Below are positions 24,951 through 34,056 of a DNA stretch of 64,000 bases, in pieces. The notes beneath the pieces are model-generated. The model ran no database searches. It saw only the letters and a list, made by a program, of their open reading frames with translations, and was not told the DNA's origin. Both the position numbers and the translations under genes were made by a program. This DNA comes from Candidatus Palauibacter soopunensis (GTDB lineage: Bacteria > Gemmatimonadota > Gemmatimonadetes > Palauibacterales > Palauibacteraceae), in the NCBI RefSeq assembly GCF_947581735.1, contig NZ_CANPVT010000038.1, positions 62,001 to 126,000 on the forward strand, read 5' to 3'. Every line of letters begins with the position of its first letter. Within the stretch, counting starts at the first letter, position 1.

Positions 24951-26661
24951 ATGGCACCTTTTCGACTCCGCACACAACCCGGGCCGCGAGCGCCGCATCT
25001 TCACCGTTGTCGGGTCCTGCTCGTCGCTCCGCTGCTGGCACTGGGGTGCGGGGACGGCGAACCCGGAACCGCCCCGCCGGGAACACCCGTAGCCACCACA
25101 CTCGCCATCACCCCCTCGTCCGCGGTTCTGGCCGCATTGGGACAGACCGTACAACTGACCGCGACCGTGCGCGATCAGGCCGGCATGGTCATGTCCGGCA
25201 TCGGCGTGAACTGGGCGAGCAGCGACGGCGGAATCGTGACGGTCGATCCCGCCGGACTGGTTACGGCGGTAGGCAACGGAGCCACAAACGTCACGGCCAC
25301 CGTCCAGGGCGGCGGCGCCTCTGGGGGCGCGGCCATCACCGTTTCGCAGACGGTCACGGCGCTGACGGTGTCACCCGATCAGGCCGCGGTCGACGCGCTG
25401 GAAACGCTTCAGACTGACCGCACAGGCTCTGGACGCGAACGAAAACCCGGTCGGCGGCGTGGACTTCTCGTGGCTCTCCCATGACGAGTCGGTGGCTACG
25501 GTAAGCGCCGCCGGCCTGGTGACCGCGGTAGCACCGGGATCGGTAGCGATATCCGTGCAGGCGTCCGGAACCGGCCTCAGCGCGACCGCGCGGATCGTAG
25601 TGAGCGTGTCCGAAAGGTTTGCCCTGGTGACGCTGTACAACGCAACCGGCGGCTCGCGCTGGACGATAAGCGACAACTGGCTGACGGACGCGCCGACCGG
25701 CCAATGGCGTGGAGTGACCACCGACGCGGAGGGCCGGGTAATCGGGCTGGAACTCTCCGGCGTCGGGCTCGAGGGCCGCTTGCCGCAGGAATTCGCGTAC
25801 CTCACGAATCTTCGGCGTCTCAACCTGTCATACAACCAGTTGACCGGTGACATCCCGGCATATCTGGCTGAGTTCACGGAGCTTGAAGAACTCGGCCTCG
25901 CCGTGAACGCGCTCACGGGCCCGATCCCGGTCGAGCTGTCCCGTCTCACCAACTTGAGAGTGCTGGACCTCTCCAACGATCTGTTCGCGGGCCGGAACCG
26001 GCTCACCGGACAGATTCCGTCCGAACTCGTCCAACTGAGCCATCTCGAGGTGCTGAACCTCGCCTTCAACAGCCTGACCGGACCGATTCCGGCGGAACTC
26101 GCGAGCCTGCGCAACCTCACGGTTCTCGACATTGAGCAGAACGACCTGAGCGGCCCCATTCCGTCGGATCTGGACAACCTCTCCGATCTTGAGGTTCTTT
26201 CGCTCTCCGGCAATCGAATCACCGGCACCATCCCTTCGGCGTTCGGAGACCTCTCCAATCTCCGCGACCTGAAGCTCCACATGAATCAACTGTCCGGGCC
26301 GATCCCGCCCAGCCTGGGGAGACTGCGCAGCCTGACCCGGTTGTCCCTGTGCTGTAATGCGTTGACGGGCCAGATTCCGCCCGAGCTGGGCAACCTTTCG
26401 TCCGTCGAGTTTCTCGGACTTCAGGTAAACGAGCTGTCCGGGTCGGTGCCTTCCGAGTTTGGAAGGCTTTCCGCGCTCCGGCACCTGTACTTTTTCACCA
26501 ACGCGGATTTGCGCGGGCCGCTTCCGCAGGAACTCGTGAATCTGCGACTCACCACGTTCAACTGGATCCTCGCCGGCTTGTGTTCTCCCCCCAACGCCGA
26601 ATTTCAGAATTGGCTCCGGAGCATTCCGCGCTACGACGGCGGGGGCGTGTGCTCGACATGA
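24951..26661 (+). pseudogene. Ig-like/leucine-rich-repeat surface lipoprotein with a frameshift
   Basis: Two frames make one protein. 24951-25412 encodes a lipoprotein leader (LLALGCGDG) and a first bacterial Ig-like domain (ITPSSAVLAALGQTVQLTATV ... GLVTAV). After an apparent extra A at 25413, the +1 frame continues with LTAQALDANENPVGG, a second Ig-like domain (FSWLSHDESVATVSAAGLVTAV) and about ten leucine-rich repeats of plant type (x-LTG-xIPxxLxxLxxLxxLxLxxN) to 26661. Removing one base restores a continuous reading of about 569 residues. It may be a sequencing error, a phase-variable switch or decay. The repeats imply protein-protein binding at the cell surface. The stop overlaps pdxH by four bases. 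Confidence 0.8.
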
Positions 26662-27335
26662 GCAAATTCGACGACCTTCGCACCCACCTGCGAGCGATCC
26701 GCACGCTCACGAGGGGCGTGACGCACGGTCTTCCGGTCCTCGAGGCGGCGGCGGATCCCTACGATCTGTTCAACGAGTGGTTCCGGGATGCCGAGGCTTC
26801 CGGGTTGCTCCTGCCCGAGTCGATGGCGCTCGCCACGGCGACCGGCGACGGGCGGCCTTCGGTGCGGATGGTCCTCCTGAAGGGAGTCGGCCCCGACGGT
26901 TTCCGTTTCTTCACCAACTACGGCAGCCACAAAGCCCTGGAACTGGACGACAATCCGCAGGCCTCGCTCTGCTTCCACTGGTCTGTGCTCGAGCGGCAGG
27001 TGCGCATCGAAGGGCGGGTCGAGCGCCTCTCGGCGGAAGACTCGGCCGCGTACTTCGCGACGCGCGACCGCGGGAGCCAGATCGGCGCGTGGGCTTCCGC
27101 ACAGAGCCGCCCCATCGCCGACCGCGCCGGACTCGAAGCTCGGGTGGCGGAGGCGGAGGCCCGGTTCGACGGGAGGGACGTGCCCTTGCCCGACTTCTGG
27201 GGCGGATACGTCCTCGTCCCCGACCGGATCGAGTTCTGGCAGGGCAGGGCGAACCGGCTGCACGATCGTCTCGAGTACACGCCGCGCCACACACCGCACG
27301 ACGGAAGCTGGGAGATCGCCCGCCTCCAGCCGTAA
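26658..27335 (+). CDS. pdxH: Pyridoxamine/pyridoxine 5'-phosphate oxidase
   Basis: A 225-residue FMN enzyme of vitamin B6 synthesis and salvage; it oxidises PNP/PMP to pyridoxal phosphate. Family marks are present: PDG-type SVRMVLLKGVGPDGFRFFTNYGSHKALELDDNPQASLCFHW (FMN site), RQVRIEGRVERLS, SRPIADRAGLE, and the C-terminal WGGYVLVPDRIEFWQGRANRLHDRLEY that covers the substrate. The length is normal. The ATG overlaps the stop of the LRR gene (ATGA), an odd partner for a core metabolic enzyme; it may also have its own promoter. It is convergent with the NSS gene. Confidence 0.95.
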   Translation: MSKFDDLRTHLRAIRTLTRGVTHGLPVLEAAADPYDLFNEWFRDAEASGLLLPESMALATATGDGRPSVRMVLLKGVGPDGFRFFTNYGSHKALELDDNPQASLCFHWSVLERQVRIEGRVERLSAEDSAAYFATRDRGSQIGAWASAQSRPIADRAGLEARVAEAEARFDGRDVPLPDFWGGYVLVPDRIEFWQGRANRLHDRLEYTPRHTPHDGSWEIARLQP

Positions 27336-27363
27336 GCGGGCGGCCTCGCGGGTGTCGCTTCAA

Positions 27364-27384
27364 CGCGGCAAGGCTCTTGCCGCG
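27364..27384. terminator. Bidirectional hairpin between pdxH and the NSS transporter
   Basis: CGCGGCAAG-GCT-CTTGCCGCG, a perfect nine-pair stem with a three-base loop, lying between the convergent stops at 27335 and 27390. It carries no T-run on either side. Confidence 0.65.
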
Positions 27385-27389
27385 GGCCG

Positions 27390-28739
27390 CTAGCCCAGGA
27401 GGCCGAGTCCGGCGAGGACGACGAGCCCCACGGCGACCGGCACGACGAAGCGCATCACCGGACCCCAGGCGGCGGTGATCCGGAAGCGCCCCGCCCCCTG
27501 GTTGGTCTCCGCGCGGAACCGTTCGAACCCCCACGCGAGGGCGACGTAGAGTGAGATCGCGAGCCCGCTCACCGTGAGGAAGATATTCCCCGACACGTAG
27601 TCGGCGAGTTCGAACAGGCCGCGCCCGCCGACCTGCACCGCGGCCCACGGCCCGCCGCCGAGGGCGAGCGGGACCCCCGCGAGGAGGAGGACCGCGAGCG
27701 CCGTCCACAGCGATCGCCGACGACTCCAGCCGAACGAATCCATGGCGCTCGCCGTCAGGGCTTCGAGCAGCGCGAGACACGACGTGAGTCCCGCGATGAA
27801 CACGAAGAAGAAGAAGAACGCCGCCGCCACCTCACCCGCCGGCAGACGGCCGAAGAGCCCCGCCATCGTGATGAAGAGGAGGCCCGCCCCCTGGTCCGGC
27901 TCCATGCCGAAGGCGAACAGGGCGGGGAACATGACGAACCCGGCGAGGACCGCGGCGATCGTATCGCAGGCCACGATGGAGGCGGCGCTTCCGGGGATGT
28001 CGCTCCGGCGCGGATGCAGAAAACTCCCGAACACGAAGGCGCCCATCATCCCTACGCCGATGGAGTAGAAGGCCTGTCCGAGCGCCGCGAGCCACGTCTC
28101 CGGACCGATGGCCGAGAAATCGGGCGCGAGATACCAGCGGACGCCTTCCCAGGCCCCGTCGAACTGCAGCGAAACGATCCCGAGTCCGATGAGGAAGAAG
28201 AAGAGGATGGGAATCAGGAGTCGTGCCGCGCGCTCGATCCCCCGCCGCAATCCTCGGGTGATGATGAGCCCCGCCAGCAGCATCACGGGGATCGTGTAGG
28301 CGAGAACCTCTCCCGGACGCGCGGTGAAGGCCGCGAACGACTCCGCCGCGGCCTGCACGCTTCCGGCGTCGTAACCCCCTCGAAAAGCGCGGACGAAGTA
28401 GGCCGCGATCCAGCCCATGATGAGCTGGTAGTAGGACATGATGAGGAACGCGGCGCCCACGCCGAGCCAGCCGATCGCGCGGAAGGGGCTTCGACCGACG
28501 AGCTTCCGCATCCCGGCCAGCGGTGTCGCCTGCGCGCGCCGCCCGAGACTGATTTCGGCCGTGAACAGCGGGATCCCGATCAGGACCGCCAGCAGCACGT
28601 AGATGAGAAGAAACGCGCCTCCCCCGTTCTCGCCCGCCAGGTAGGGAAATCTCCAGATATTGCCGAGTCCCACCGAGAATCCGGTGGTGGCGAGGATGAA
28701 GCCCAGCGGGCTTCCCCAGCGTTCGCGCGTTGCGTTCAT
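27390..28739 (-). CDS. NSS-family sodium-dependent amino acid transporter
   Basis: A 449-residue integral membrane protein with about 11-12 helices. The N-terminal signature WGSPLGFILATTGFSVGLGNIWRFPYLAGENGGGAFLLIY matches the SLC6/LeuT family and includes the unwound TM1 where Na+ and the amino acid bind. The tail is short, as in LeuT-like bacterial members of 11-12 helices. It imports an amino acid with sodium; the substrate is not predictable. The neighbours (D-amino acid dehydrogenase, PdxH, peptidases) fit an amino-acid economy. It is divergent from the SulP gene across 98 bases. Confidence 0.9.
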   Translation of the reverse strand: MNATRERWGSPLGFILATTGFSVGLGNIWRFPYLAGENGGGAFLLIYVLLAVLIGIPLFTAEISLGRRAQATPLAGMRKLVGRSPFRAIGWLGVGAAFLIMSYYQLIMGWIAAYFVRAFRGGYDAGSVQAAAESFAAFTARPGEVLAYTIPVMLLAGLIITRGLRRGIERAARLLIPILFFFLIGLGIVSLQFDGAWEGVRWYLAPDFSAIGPETWLAALGQAFYSIGVGMMGAFVFGSFLHPRRSDIPGSAASIVACDTIAAVLAGFVMFPALFAFGMEPDQGAGLLFITMAGLFGRLPAGEVAAAFFFFFVFIAGLTSCLALLEALTASAMDSFGWSRRRSLWTALAVLLLAGVPLALGGGPWAAVQVGGRGLFELADYVSGNIFLTVSGLAISLYVALAWGFERFRAETNQGAGRFRITAAWGPVMRFVVPVAVGLVVLAGLGLLG

Positions 28740-28837
28740 TCCCGTCCCTGGCGTGGGTGCCGCTGCCGCGAGCGAGGGCGGTGGTCGCTCGCCCTCCGAG
28801 GCGTTCCCAGAGTAACGTGTCCCTGATCGAATGTGCG

Positions 28838-30487
28838 ATGCCGGGACGGACCGCCGGGAAGGAGCGAAGTCTGAAATACGATCTCCCTACGCTGCGCGGG
28901 GACCTCTTCGGCGGCATCACGTCGGCGGTGATCGCCCTGCCGGTGTCGCTGGCCTTCGGCGTCGCCTCGGGGCTCGGGCCCGCCGCCGGCCTGTACGGGG
29001 CGATTGCGGTCGGTTTCTTCGCGTCCGTGTTCGGCGGCAACCGATTCCAGATATCCGGTCCCACGCCGGCCATGACCGTCGCCATGGCGGTCATCGTGAC
29101 GACGCATGCTTCGACGCTTGGCGAAGCTTTCACCGTCGTCGTGCTGGCGGGGCTGCTGCAGACCGCGCTCGGCCTGTTGCGGACGGGCCGGTTCGTCGTG
29201 TACACGCCTTACGCCGTGATCTCGGGGTTCATGTCGGGGATCGGCATCATCGTCATGTTGATCCAGGTGCTGCCCTTTCTCGGTGCGCCCACGGCGGCGG
29301 GCGGTCCCATGGACGCGGTGCGGGCGCTCCCGGAAGCCGTGGCGAACCTGAACGGCGGCGCCCTCATCATCGGCGCGGCGACCCTCGCGGTGAGCATCTT
29401 CTGGCCGCAGCGGCTGTCCCGGCTGCTCCCCGGCCCGCTCGTCGCCTTGATCGCGGGGACCGCCCTGGGCGTTTTCTGGCTCACCGATGTGCCGACCATC
29501 GGCGCGATCCCCACCGATCTGCCGGAATTGCAGTTGAGTCTGCCCTCCGCGAGCTTCCTGGCCCGCGCCTTCCATCCGGCGCTCGTCCTCGCCCTCCTCG
29601 GCTCCGTCGACAGCCTCCTCACGTCGCTCGTGGCCGACTCGCTGACCGGCACGCAGCACGACTCGAACCGCGAACTGGTCGGCCAGGGCATCGGCAACAC
29701 GATCGCGGGCCTGTTCGGCGGGTTGCCGGGAGCGGGGGCCACGATGGGGACGGTCGTGAACATCCGCGCCGGCGGTCTGACGCGGATGTCCGGCGCTTTG
29801 CGTTCGATCCTCCTGCTGGGAGTCCTGCTGGGCCTGGGCCGGTACCTGGAACCGATCCCTCATGCGGTGCTCGCCGGCATCCTGATCAAGGTTGGGTGGG
29901 ACATCATCGACTGGCCCCTCCTGGCCCACCTTCACCGCATTCGGCGCGACCACCTGTTCGTGCTGATGCTGACGCTCGCCCTGACGGTGTTCGTCGACCT
30001 CGTGACGGCCGTGGCCATCGGCCTCATCGTCGCGGGCATGGCGCACGCGCGGCAGATCGAGAGCCTGGAGCTCGATAACGTGCTCTCCGTGCCGCTGCTG
30101 GACCGGGTGTTCTTCGAGGGCGGCGAAGGCGCGGACGCAGTGGACGAGTACTCGGCCCGAGTCGGCCTCGTCGCGCTCCGGGGCGCGTTCACCGTCGCGT
30201 CGTCCCACAAGCTGGTGAACGTGATCGGGAAGGACATCAAGGACCACGAAATCGTCATCTTCGACTTCTCCGACGCCAAGTATCTCGACGACAGCGCCGC
30301 CATGGTCATACGCCAATTGCTGGGCGTTGCCGAGAAGAGCCGCACGCAGGTGATCGTGATGGCGATGTCCGGTTCCGTCGAGAAAACGCTGAGCACTCTC
30401 AACATCCTCGCGGGGCTGCCCGACGGCCATGTCGTGGACACCATGGACGAGGCGCGCGAAGTCGCGCTGGACCTCCTGAGCCGCTAG
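28838..30487 (+). CDS. SulP-family anion transporter with STAS domain
   Basis: About 549 residues: a SulP membrane domain (residues about 20-405, with the LPVSLAFGVASGLGPAAGLYGAIAVGFFASVFGG signature) and a cytosolic STAS domain (about 440-549, with FDFSDAKYLDDSAAMVI in the phosphoanti-sigma-like helix). Such transporters move sulfate, bicarbonate, molybdate or dicarboxylates with Na+ or H+. I used ATG 28838. A near-ideal ribosome-binding site GGAAGGAG lies at about 28858-28865 and would fit only a CTG start at 28873-28875, so the true start is uncertain. Its stop shares a CTAG with the convergent gene. Confidence 0.88.
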   Translation: MPGRTAGKERSLKYDLPTLRGDLFGGITSAVIALPVSLAFGVASGLGPAAGLYGAIAVGFFASVFGGNRFQISGPTPAMTVAMAVIVTTHASTLGEAFTVVVLAGLLQTALGLLRTGRFVVYTPYAVISGFMSGIGIIVMLIQVLPFLGAPTAAGGPMDAVRALPEAVANLNGGALIIGAATLAVSIFWPQRLSRLLPGPLVALIAGTALGVFWLTDVPTIGAIPTDLPELQLSLPSASFLARAFHPALVLALLGSVDSLLTSLVADSLTGTQHDSNRELVGQGIGNTIAGLFGGLPGAGATMGTVVNIRAGGLTRMSGALRSILLLGVLLGLGRYLEPIPHAVLAGILIKVGWDIIDWPLLAHLHRIRRDHLFVLMLTLALTVFVDLVTAVAIGLIVAGMAHARQIESLELDNVLSVPLLDRVFFEGGEGADAVDEYSARVGLVALRGAFTVASSHKLVNVIGKDIKDHEIVIFDFSDAKYLDDSAAMVIRQLLGVAEKSRTQVIVMAMSGSVEKTLSTLNILAGLPDGHVVDTMDEAREVALDLLSR

Positions 30488-30490
30488 CGG
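30481..30490. terminator. Palindrome holding both stop codons of two convergent genes
   Basis: CCGCTAGCGG is a perfect ten-base palindrome. Its central CTAG supplies TAG as the stop codon of the SulP gene on one strand and of the outer-membrane gene on the other, so the genes overlap by four bases tail to tail. Confidence 0.4.
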
Positions 30491-31188
30491 GGCGGGCCGA
30501 TCCCGACGGAAAGGGTGACGGCGCTGGCCGAGTATCCGTAGTCGAGGAGGACGCCGGGGATTTCCACCGTCCACTCGGTGAGGGAGCGCGCGTAGCCGAG
30601 GCGCAGGTCCACAAGCCAGCGGCGGTGCAGCGTCAGGCCGACGCCGATGGATGACGGCCAGCGCGCGCGCTGCTCACGGCGTTCGCCCACCTCACCCGTC
30701 TCCGGGTTGACGCCGCTCGTCGCGAATTCGCTCCACATCCGGCGGATCCCGCCGAACACATAGCCCTCGGTCGAGCCGCCCACGGCGCCGAGGCCGAGGA
30801 GCACGTTGACGCCGACCCCGAACCGGTCGCGGAGGTCCCACTCGCCGGGCCACACATCGTGTGGTTCGCCGTTCGGGGTGGGCTCGATCGTACCCTCGAT
30901 CATCCCCCGATTGGCGAGGACGCCCTCGAATTCCAGGCCCGCGAGCAGGCCGCCGAGAACGCGTGTGCGGAGTCCGAGCGATGGGTTGACCGCGAACGTC
31001 GGACCCGAGGCCCCCGTCGCGCTCTCGCTCGACCCGCCGCCCGCCGTCACGCGCTTGGAGTGTTCCGCCGAGAGCCAGCTCGCCTCGGGCGCCAGCCGCA
31101 GGAACACCTCGGACTGGGCGCGGGCCGCCGGTGCGGTCAGCAGCGAGGCGCAGACAACGAGGGTTGTGGGTCCGGCGAACCGGATCAC
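30484..31188 (-). CDS. Putative outer-membrane beta-barrel protein
   Basis: A 234-residue exported protein (signal ending APAARAQ). The mature chain consists of alternating hydrophobic/polar strands (LAGLEFEGVL, DRFGVGVNVLLGLGAVGG, GYVFGGIRRMW, WPSSIGVGLTLHRRWLVDLRLGYARSL, SAVTLSVGIG), typical of an eight-stranded barrel such as the OmpA/OmpW type. It has no enzymatic motif. The GTG start overlaps the stop of the upstream lipoprotein gene (GTGA), so the two are translated together, likely as an outer-membrane pair. The stop is shared with the convergent SulP gene in one CTAG. Confidence 0.65.
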   Translation of the reverse strand: MIRFAGPTTLVVCASLLTAPAARAQSEVFLRLAPEASWLSAEHSKRVTAGGGSSESATGASGPTFAVNPSLGLRTRVLGGLLAGLEFEGVLANRGMIEGTIEPTPNGEPHDVWPGEWDLRDRFGVGVNVLLGLGAVGGSTEGYVFGGIRRMWSEFATSGVNPETGEVGERREQRARWPSSIGVGLTLHRRWLVDLRLGYARSLTEWTVEIPGVLLDYGYSASAVTLSVGIGPPR

Positions 31189-31661
31189 CGAGGCGCCGGT
31201 CCCCCGGTCGCCGCGACCACGCCGCAGTTGGTGAGGAGACGCTGCGCGTCCGCCTTGCCGGAGTCGGAGGGTCCGAGCTGGTTCTCGCCCTGTTCCTCGT
31301 CATCGTCGAGTCCCGCCAGGAGGCCGATGTCGTGATCCGCGACCCTTGAGGCGACGACCCTGATATGCGTGTTGCCGGTAGCGGGATTGTCGAACACGGT
31401 CGCCGTGAGGACGTCGTGATGGGCGGCCCCGGTGATGAGTTCCTGTACGACGCCGGAGGTCTGCCGGCGACCCCGCACGAACCCGACCTCGAGGTTGCCG
31501 TCCTCGATCGTGTAGTCCATGAGGTTCAACTGCGCGACCGCACAGCGGTAGGCGGTTTCCAATTCCGACGGCGCGACACCCTGGAAGGAGACCGGCGCGG
31601 TGGAGCAGCCCGCGAGCAGTAGCGGAAGGAGCGGAACGACACGACGGGTGACTCGATTCAT
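31185..31661 (-). CDS. Lipoprotein of unknown function
   Basis: A 158-residue protein with a lipoprotein signal (LLPLLLAGCS). The mature chain begins APVSFQGVAPSELETAYRCAVAQLNLMDYTIEDGNLEVGFVRGRRQTSG, a helix-strand module seen in small envelope lipoproteins, then GNTHIRVVASRVADHDIG. A Ser/Asp-rich linker and an Ala-rich end follow. I do not recognise a named family. It is coupled to the beta-barrel gene downstream, suggesting an outer-membrane complex. It is divergent from the phosphodiesterase, with a 93-base shared region. Confidence 0.65.
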   Translation of the reverse strand: MNRVTRRVVPLLPLLLAGCSTAPVSFQGVAPSELETAYRCAVAQLNLMDYTIEDGNLEVGFVRGRRQTSGVVQELITGAAHHDVLTATVFDNPATGNTHIRVVASRVADHDIGLLAGLDDDEEQGENQLGPSDSGKADAQRLLTNCGVVAATGGPAPR

Positions 31662-31754
31662 GGGTCTCCAATCTTCCAGGGGGGCGTCCGGCGCGCCAGC
31701 GGAGTGTACACACCCGGGTTGCAGAAGGTCCGGAGCCCAGGCGACCATGTGAGC

Positions 31755-32726
31755 ATGGTGCCCCGAACCCGACTCCCGATTCTCCGCACGGCCGCCATGC
31801 TCGCCGCGATGGTTTCAGGCCTCCTTGCCGCGAGTGCCTGCGGGCCGCGGACCGATTCAATCCCGGTCCGAGGGATCCCCAAAGTGCTATTGATCGGGAT
31901 CGACGGCGTACGCCCGGATGTGCTCGCAGAGGTGCCGACGCCGGTCATGGACTCGCTCGCGGCCGGCGGCTGGTACACGGCGTCGGCGCGTACGACGACG
32001 CCCTCGGTGAGCGGTCCGGCATGGTCCTCGATGCTGACCGGAGTCTGGCCGGAGAAACACGGTGTACTGGATAACGGTTTCGAAGGGCGGCGATACCGGG
32101 AACATCCGGATTTTCTCACGCGCCTCGAGCGGGATCGCCCGGACCTCGGCACGTTCGCAGCCGTCGACTGGATGCCTCTGGCTGTCCTTGAGGGGGGAGG
32201 CCCGGCGCTCTCCGGCGCGATCGACACGCTGGTCGCCGTGGATGGGTACGAACTCGGATGGGCGGAAGCGGACAGCGTCGTCGCCGCCCGCGCGGCGGAA
32301 CATCTTGCGGAGGCAGACCCGGATGCGGCCTTCGTCTATCTCGGGAATCCGGACGAGACCAGCCACCGGCACGGGTCGATCGGGCTCGAATACCGCGAGG
32401 CCATCACGCTGTCGGATCGGCATGTAGGCTGGCTGATGGAGGCCCTCCGGGCTCGGTCCTCCTACGAGGAGGAAGACTGGCTGGTTCTCATCAGCACGGA
32501 CCACGGCCGGCGGGAAGACGGCGGCCACGGCGGGGATTCACCTGAAGAGATGACCATCTTCATCCTCGCGAGCGGTGCGGCGACCCGAGGTTGGGCCGCG
32601 CCGGGATCCGGATCCACCTACATCATCGACGTCCCCGTCACGGCGCTCGAGCACGTCGGCATCCTCCCCGACGCGGACGCCGAACTCGATGGCGAGCCAC
32701 TCGCCCGGCTCCGCCGCATTCCGTAA
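31755..32726 (+). CDS. Alkaline-phosphatase-superfamily nucleotide pyrophosphatase/phosphodiesterase-like lipoprotein
   Basis: A 323-residue exported protein with a leader ending SACGP. The alkaline phosphatase superfamily metal site is visible: the first Asp in VLLIGIDGVRPD, the Ser/Thr nucleophile block TTTPSVSGPAWSSMLTGVWPEKHGV, DETSHRHG, and the final STDHGRREDGGHGG. This pattern is the type I phosphodiesterase/nucleotide pyrophosphatase branch, which cleaves phosphodiesters of nucleotides or lipid headgroups outside the cell. ATG 31755 was chosen because it begins the signal peptide; an ATG at 31704 is in frame but leaves no usable leader. Confidence 0.85.
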   Translation: MVPRTRLPILRTAAMLAAMVSGLLAASACGPRTDSIPVRGIPKVLLIGIDGVRPDVLAEVPTPVMDSLAAGGWYTASARTTTPSVSGPAWSSMLTGVWPEKHGVLDNGFEGRRYREHPDFLTRLERDRPDLGTFAAVDWMPLAVLEGGGPALSGAIDTLVAVDGYELGWAEADSVVAARAAEHLAEADPDAAFVYLGNPDETSHRHGSIGLEYREAITLSDRHVGWLMEALRARSSYEEEDWLVLISTDHGRREDGGHGGDSPEEMTIFILASGAATRGWAAPGSGSTYIIDVPVTALEHVGILPDADAELDGEPLARLRRIP

Positions 32727-32816
32727 CCGCGCGATCCGCGAAGCGCTGGCGTGAGAAGCGGATCTTGCATCAGTTTGGGGCGACGAGACACTCACGCAAA
32801 AAAACGGGGGGTTGAG

Positions 32817-34025
32817 ATGTCCGAGATGAATCGTCGCGGTTTCATCGGGCGGGGGCTGAGCCTGGGGGCGGCTGCCGCCGTCGCGGGCGCCGTGCCGGCG
32901 CAGGCTTCGGCCCGGGGAAAGCGGCCATCGCTGGCGTCGAGCCGGCGTGCCAGCACGCCGATGATGATCACCAGCCATACGAACGACACGGGGCGGCGCG
33001 CGGCTACGGCGGCGTGGCAGGTGCTGTCGGGCGGCGGGGCGGCGATGGACGCGGTCGAGCGCGGCGCGAACATCATCGAACTCGATCCCGACGGGACGGG
33101 CGTCGGTTGGGGCGGTCTCCCCAACGCCGAGGGGGTCGTGCAGCTCGACGCGTCCGTCATGGACGGGGCCACGTACAACGCAGGCTCGGTCGCGGGCATC
33201 GAGGGGATCCGTACTCCAGCCTCGGTGGCGCGGCTCGTCATGGAGCGCACGGACCACGTCATGCTGATCGGCGAGTACGCGCAGCGCTTCGCCGTCGGCT
33301 TCGGCTTCGAGGTCCAGGACCTGATGACGCCGAAATCGCGGGAGATCTGGCTCCGCTGGCGCGAGCGCCTGTCCGCCACGGACGACTGGGGCCCCCCGGA
33401 CCACCTGCGCCGCCCGCGCGGCGGCTCCGGCGGCGGCTCCGGCGGTGGGCTCGCCCGCGCCGGGTTCGGCGAGGCTGCCACGAGGCGCGAGGCTGAGGAG
33501 TGGGCGGAACTGCTCGACCTTCCCGGCCGGGACGGTCCCGACCGCGACTACGTGCTGGCCGAGGCCCTCATCCACCGCTACGGAACGACGAACGTGCTGG
33601 CGGTCGATGCGCAGGGGAACGTTTCGGGCATCACGACGACGAGCGGACTCGCCTGGAAGGTCCCCGGCCGCGTGGGCGACTCGCCGATCATCGGCGCCGG
33701 GCTGTACGTGGACAACGACATCGGCGCCGCCGCCGTGACCGGACGGGGCGAGGACGTGATCAAGTCGTGCGCCGGGTACTATATCGTCTCGCAGATGGGC
33801 GCGGGGCGCACGCCGCAGCAGGCCTGCGAGGACGCCGTGGCGATGATCCGCCACAAGTACCGGAACGTGGCGCCGGACTTCATCCCCTCCGAGAAGTTCG
33901 TCGCGATCAACAAGGACGGGGATCACGGCTGCGCCTGGATGCCCTTCCGGGACACGCCGCCCCGCATGACGGTGGCGAACGCGGACGGGATCCAGACGTA
34001 CGAGGGGGTGAGCGTCGCCGACTGA
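32817..34025 (+). CDS. Tat-exported N4-(beta-N-acetylglucosaminyl)-L-asparaginase-like hydrolase
   Basis: A 402-residue Ntn-hydrolase. A twin-arginine signal (NRRGFIGRG) precedes the alpha part, GGGAAMDAVERGANIIELDPDGTGVGWGGLPNAEG. The autocleavage site is YGT with Thr257 as the expected new N-terminal nucleophile, followed by GNVSGITTTSGLAWKVPGRVGDSPIIGAGLYVDNDIGAAAVTGRGE, the conserved beta-part block. A Gly/Arg-rich low-complexity insert sits at about 201-215. The enzyme cleaves the glycan-asparagine linkage of glycoproteins; the beta-aspartyl-peptidase activity of relatives is possible. Export suggests use on extracellular glycopeptides. A GGGGGG run precedes the ATG. Confidence 0.88.
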   Translation: MSEMNRRGFIGRGLSLGAAAAVAGAVPAQASARGKRPSLASSRRASTPMMITSHTNDTGRRAATAAWQVLSGGGAAMDAVERGANIIELDPDGTGVGWGGLPNAEGVVQLDASVMDGATYNAGSVAGIEGIRTPASVARLVMERTDHVMLIGEYAQRFAVGFGFEVQDLMTPKSREIWLRWRERLSATDDWGPPDHLRRPRGGSGGGSGGGLARAGFGEAATRREAEEWAELLDLPGRDGPDRDYVLAEALIHRYGTTNVLAVDAQGNVSGITTTSGLAWKVPGRVGDSPIIGAGLYVDNDIGAAAVTGRGEDVIKSCAGYYIVSQMGAGRTPQQACEDAVAMIRHKYRNVAPDFIPSEKFVAINKDGDHGCAWMPFRDTPPRMTVANADGIQTYEGVSVAD

Positions 34026-34056
34026 CGAGGCGTCCGACCCGGATCCCGCGTCCGCC

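Noticed and set aside
28736-30574. A 612-codon minus-strand open frame opposite the SulP gene
   Set aside because: Antisense shadow; its translation is Arg/His/Gln-rich with no membrane or catalytic pattern.
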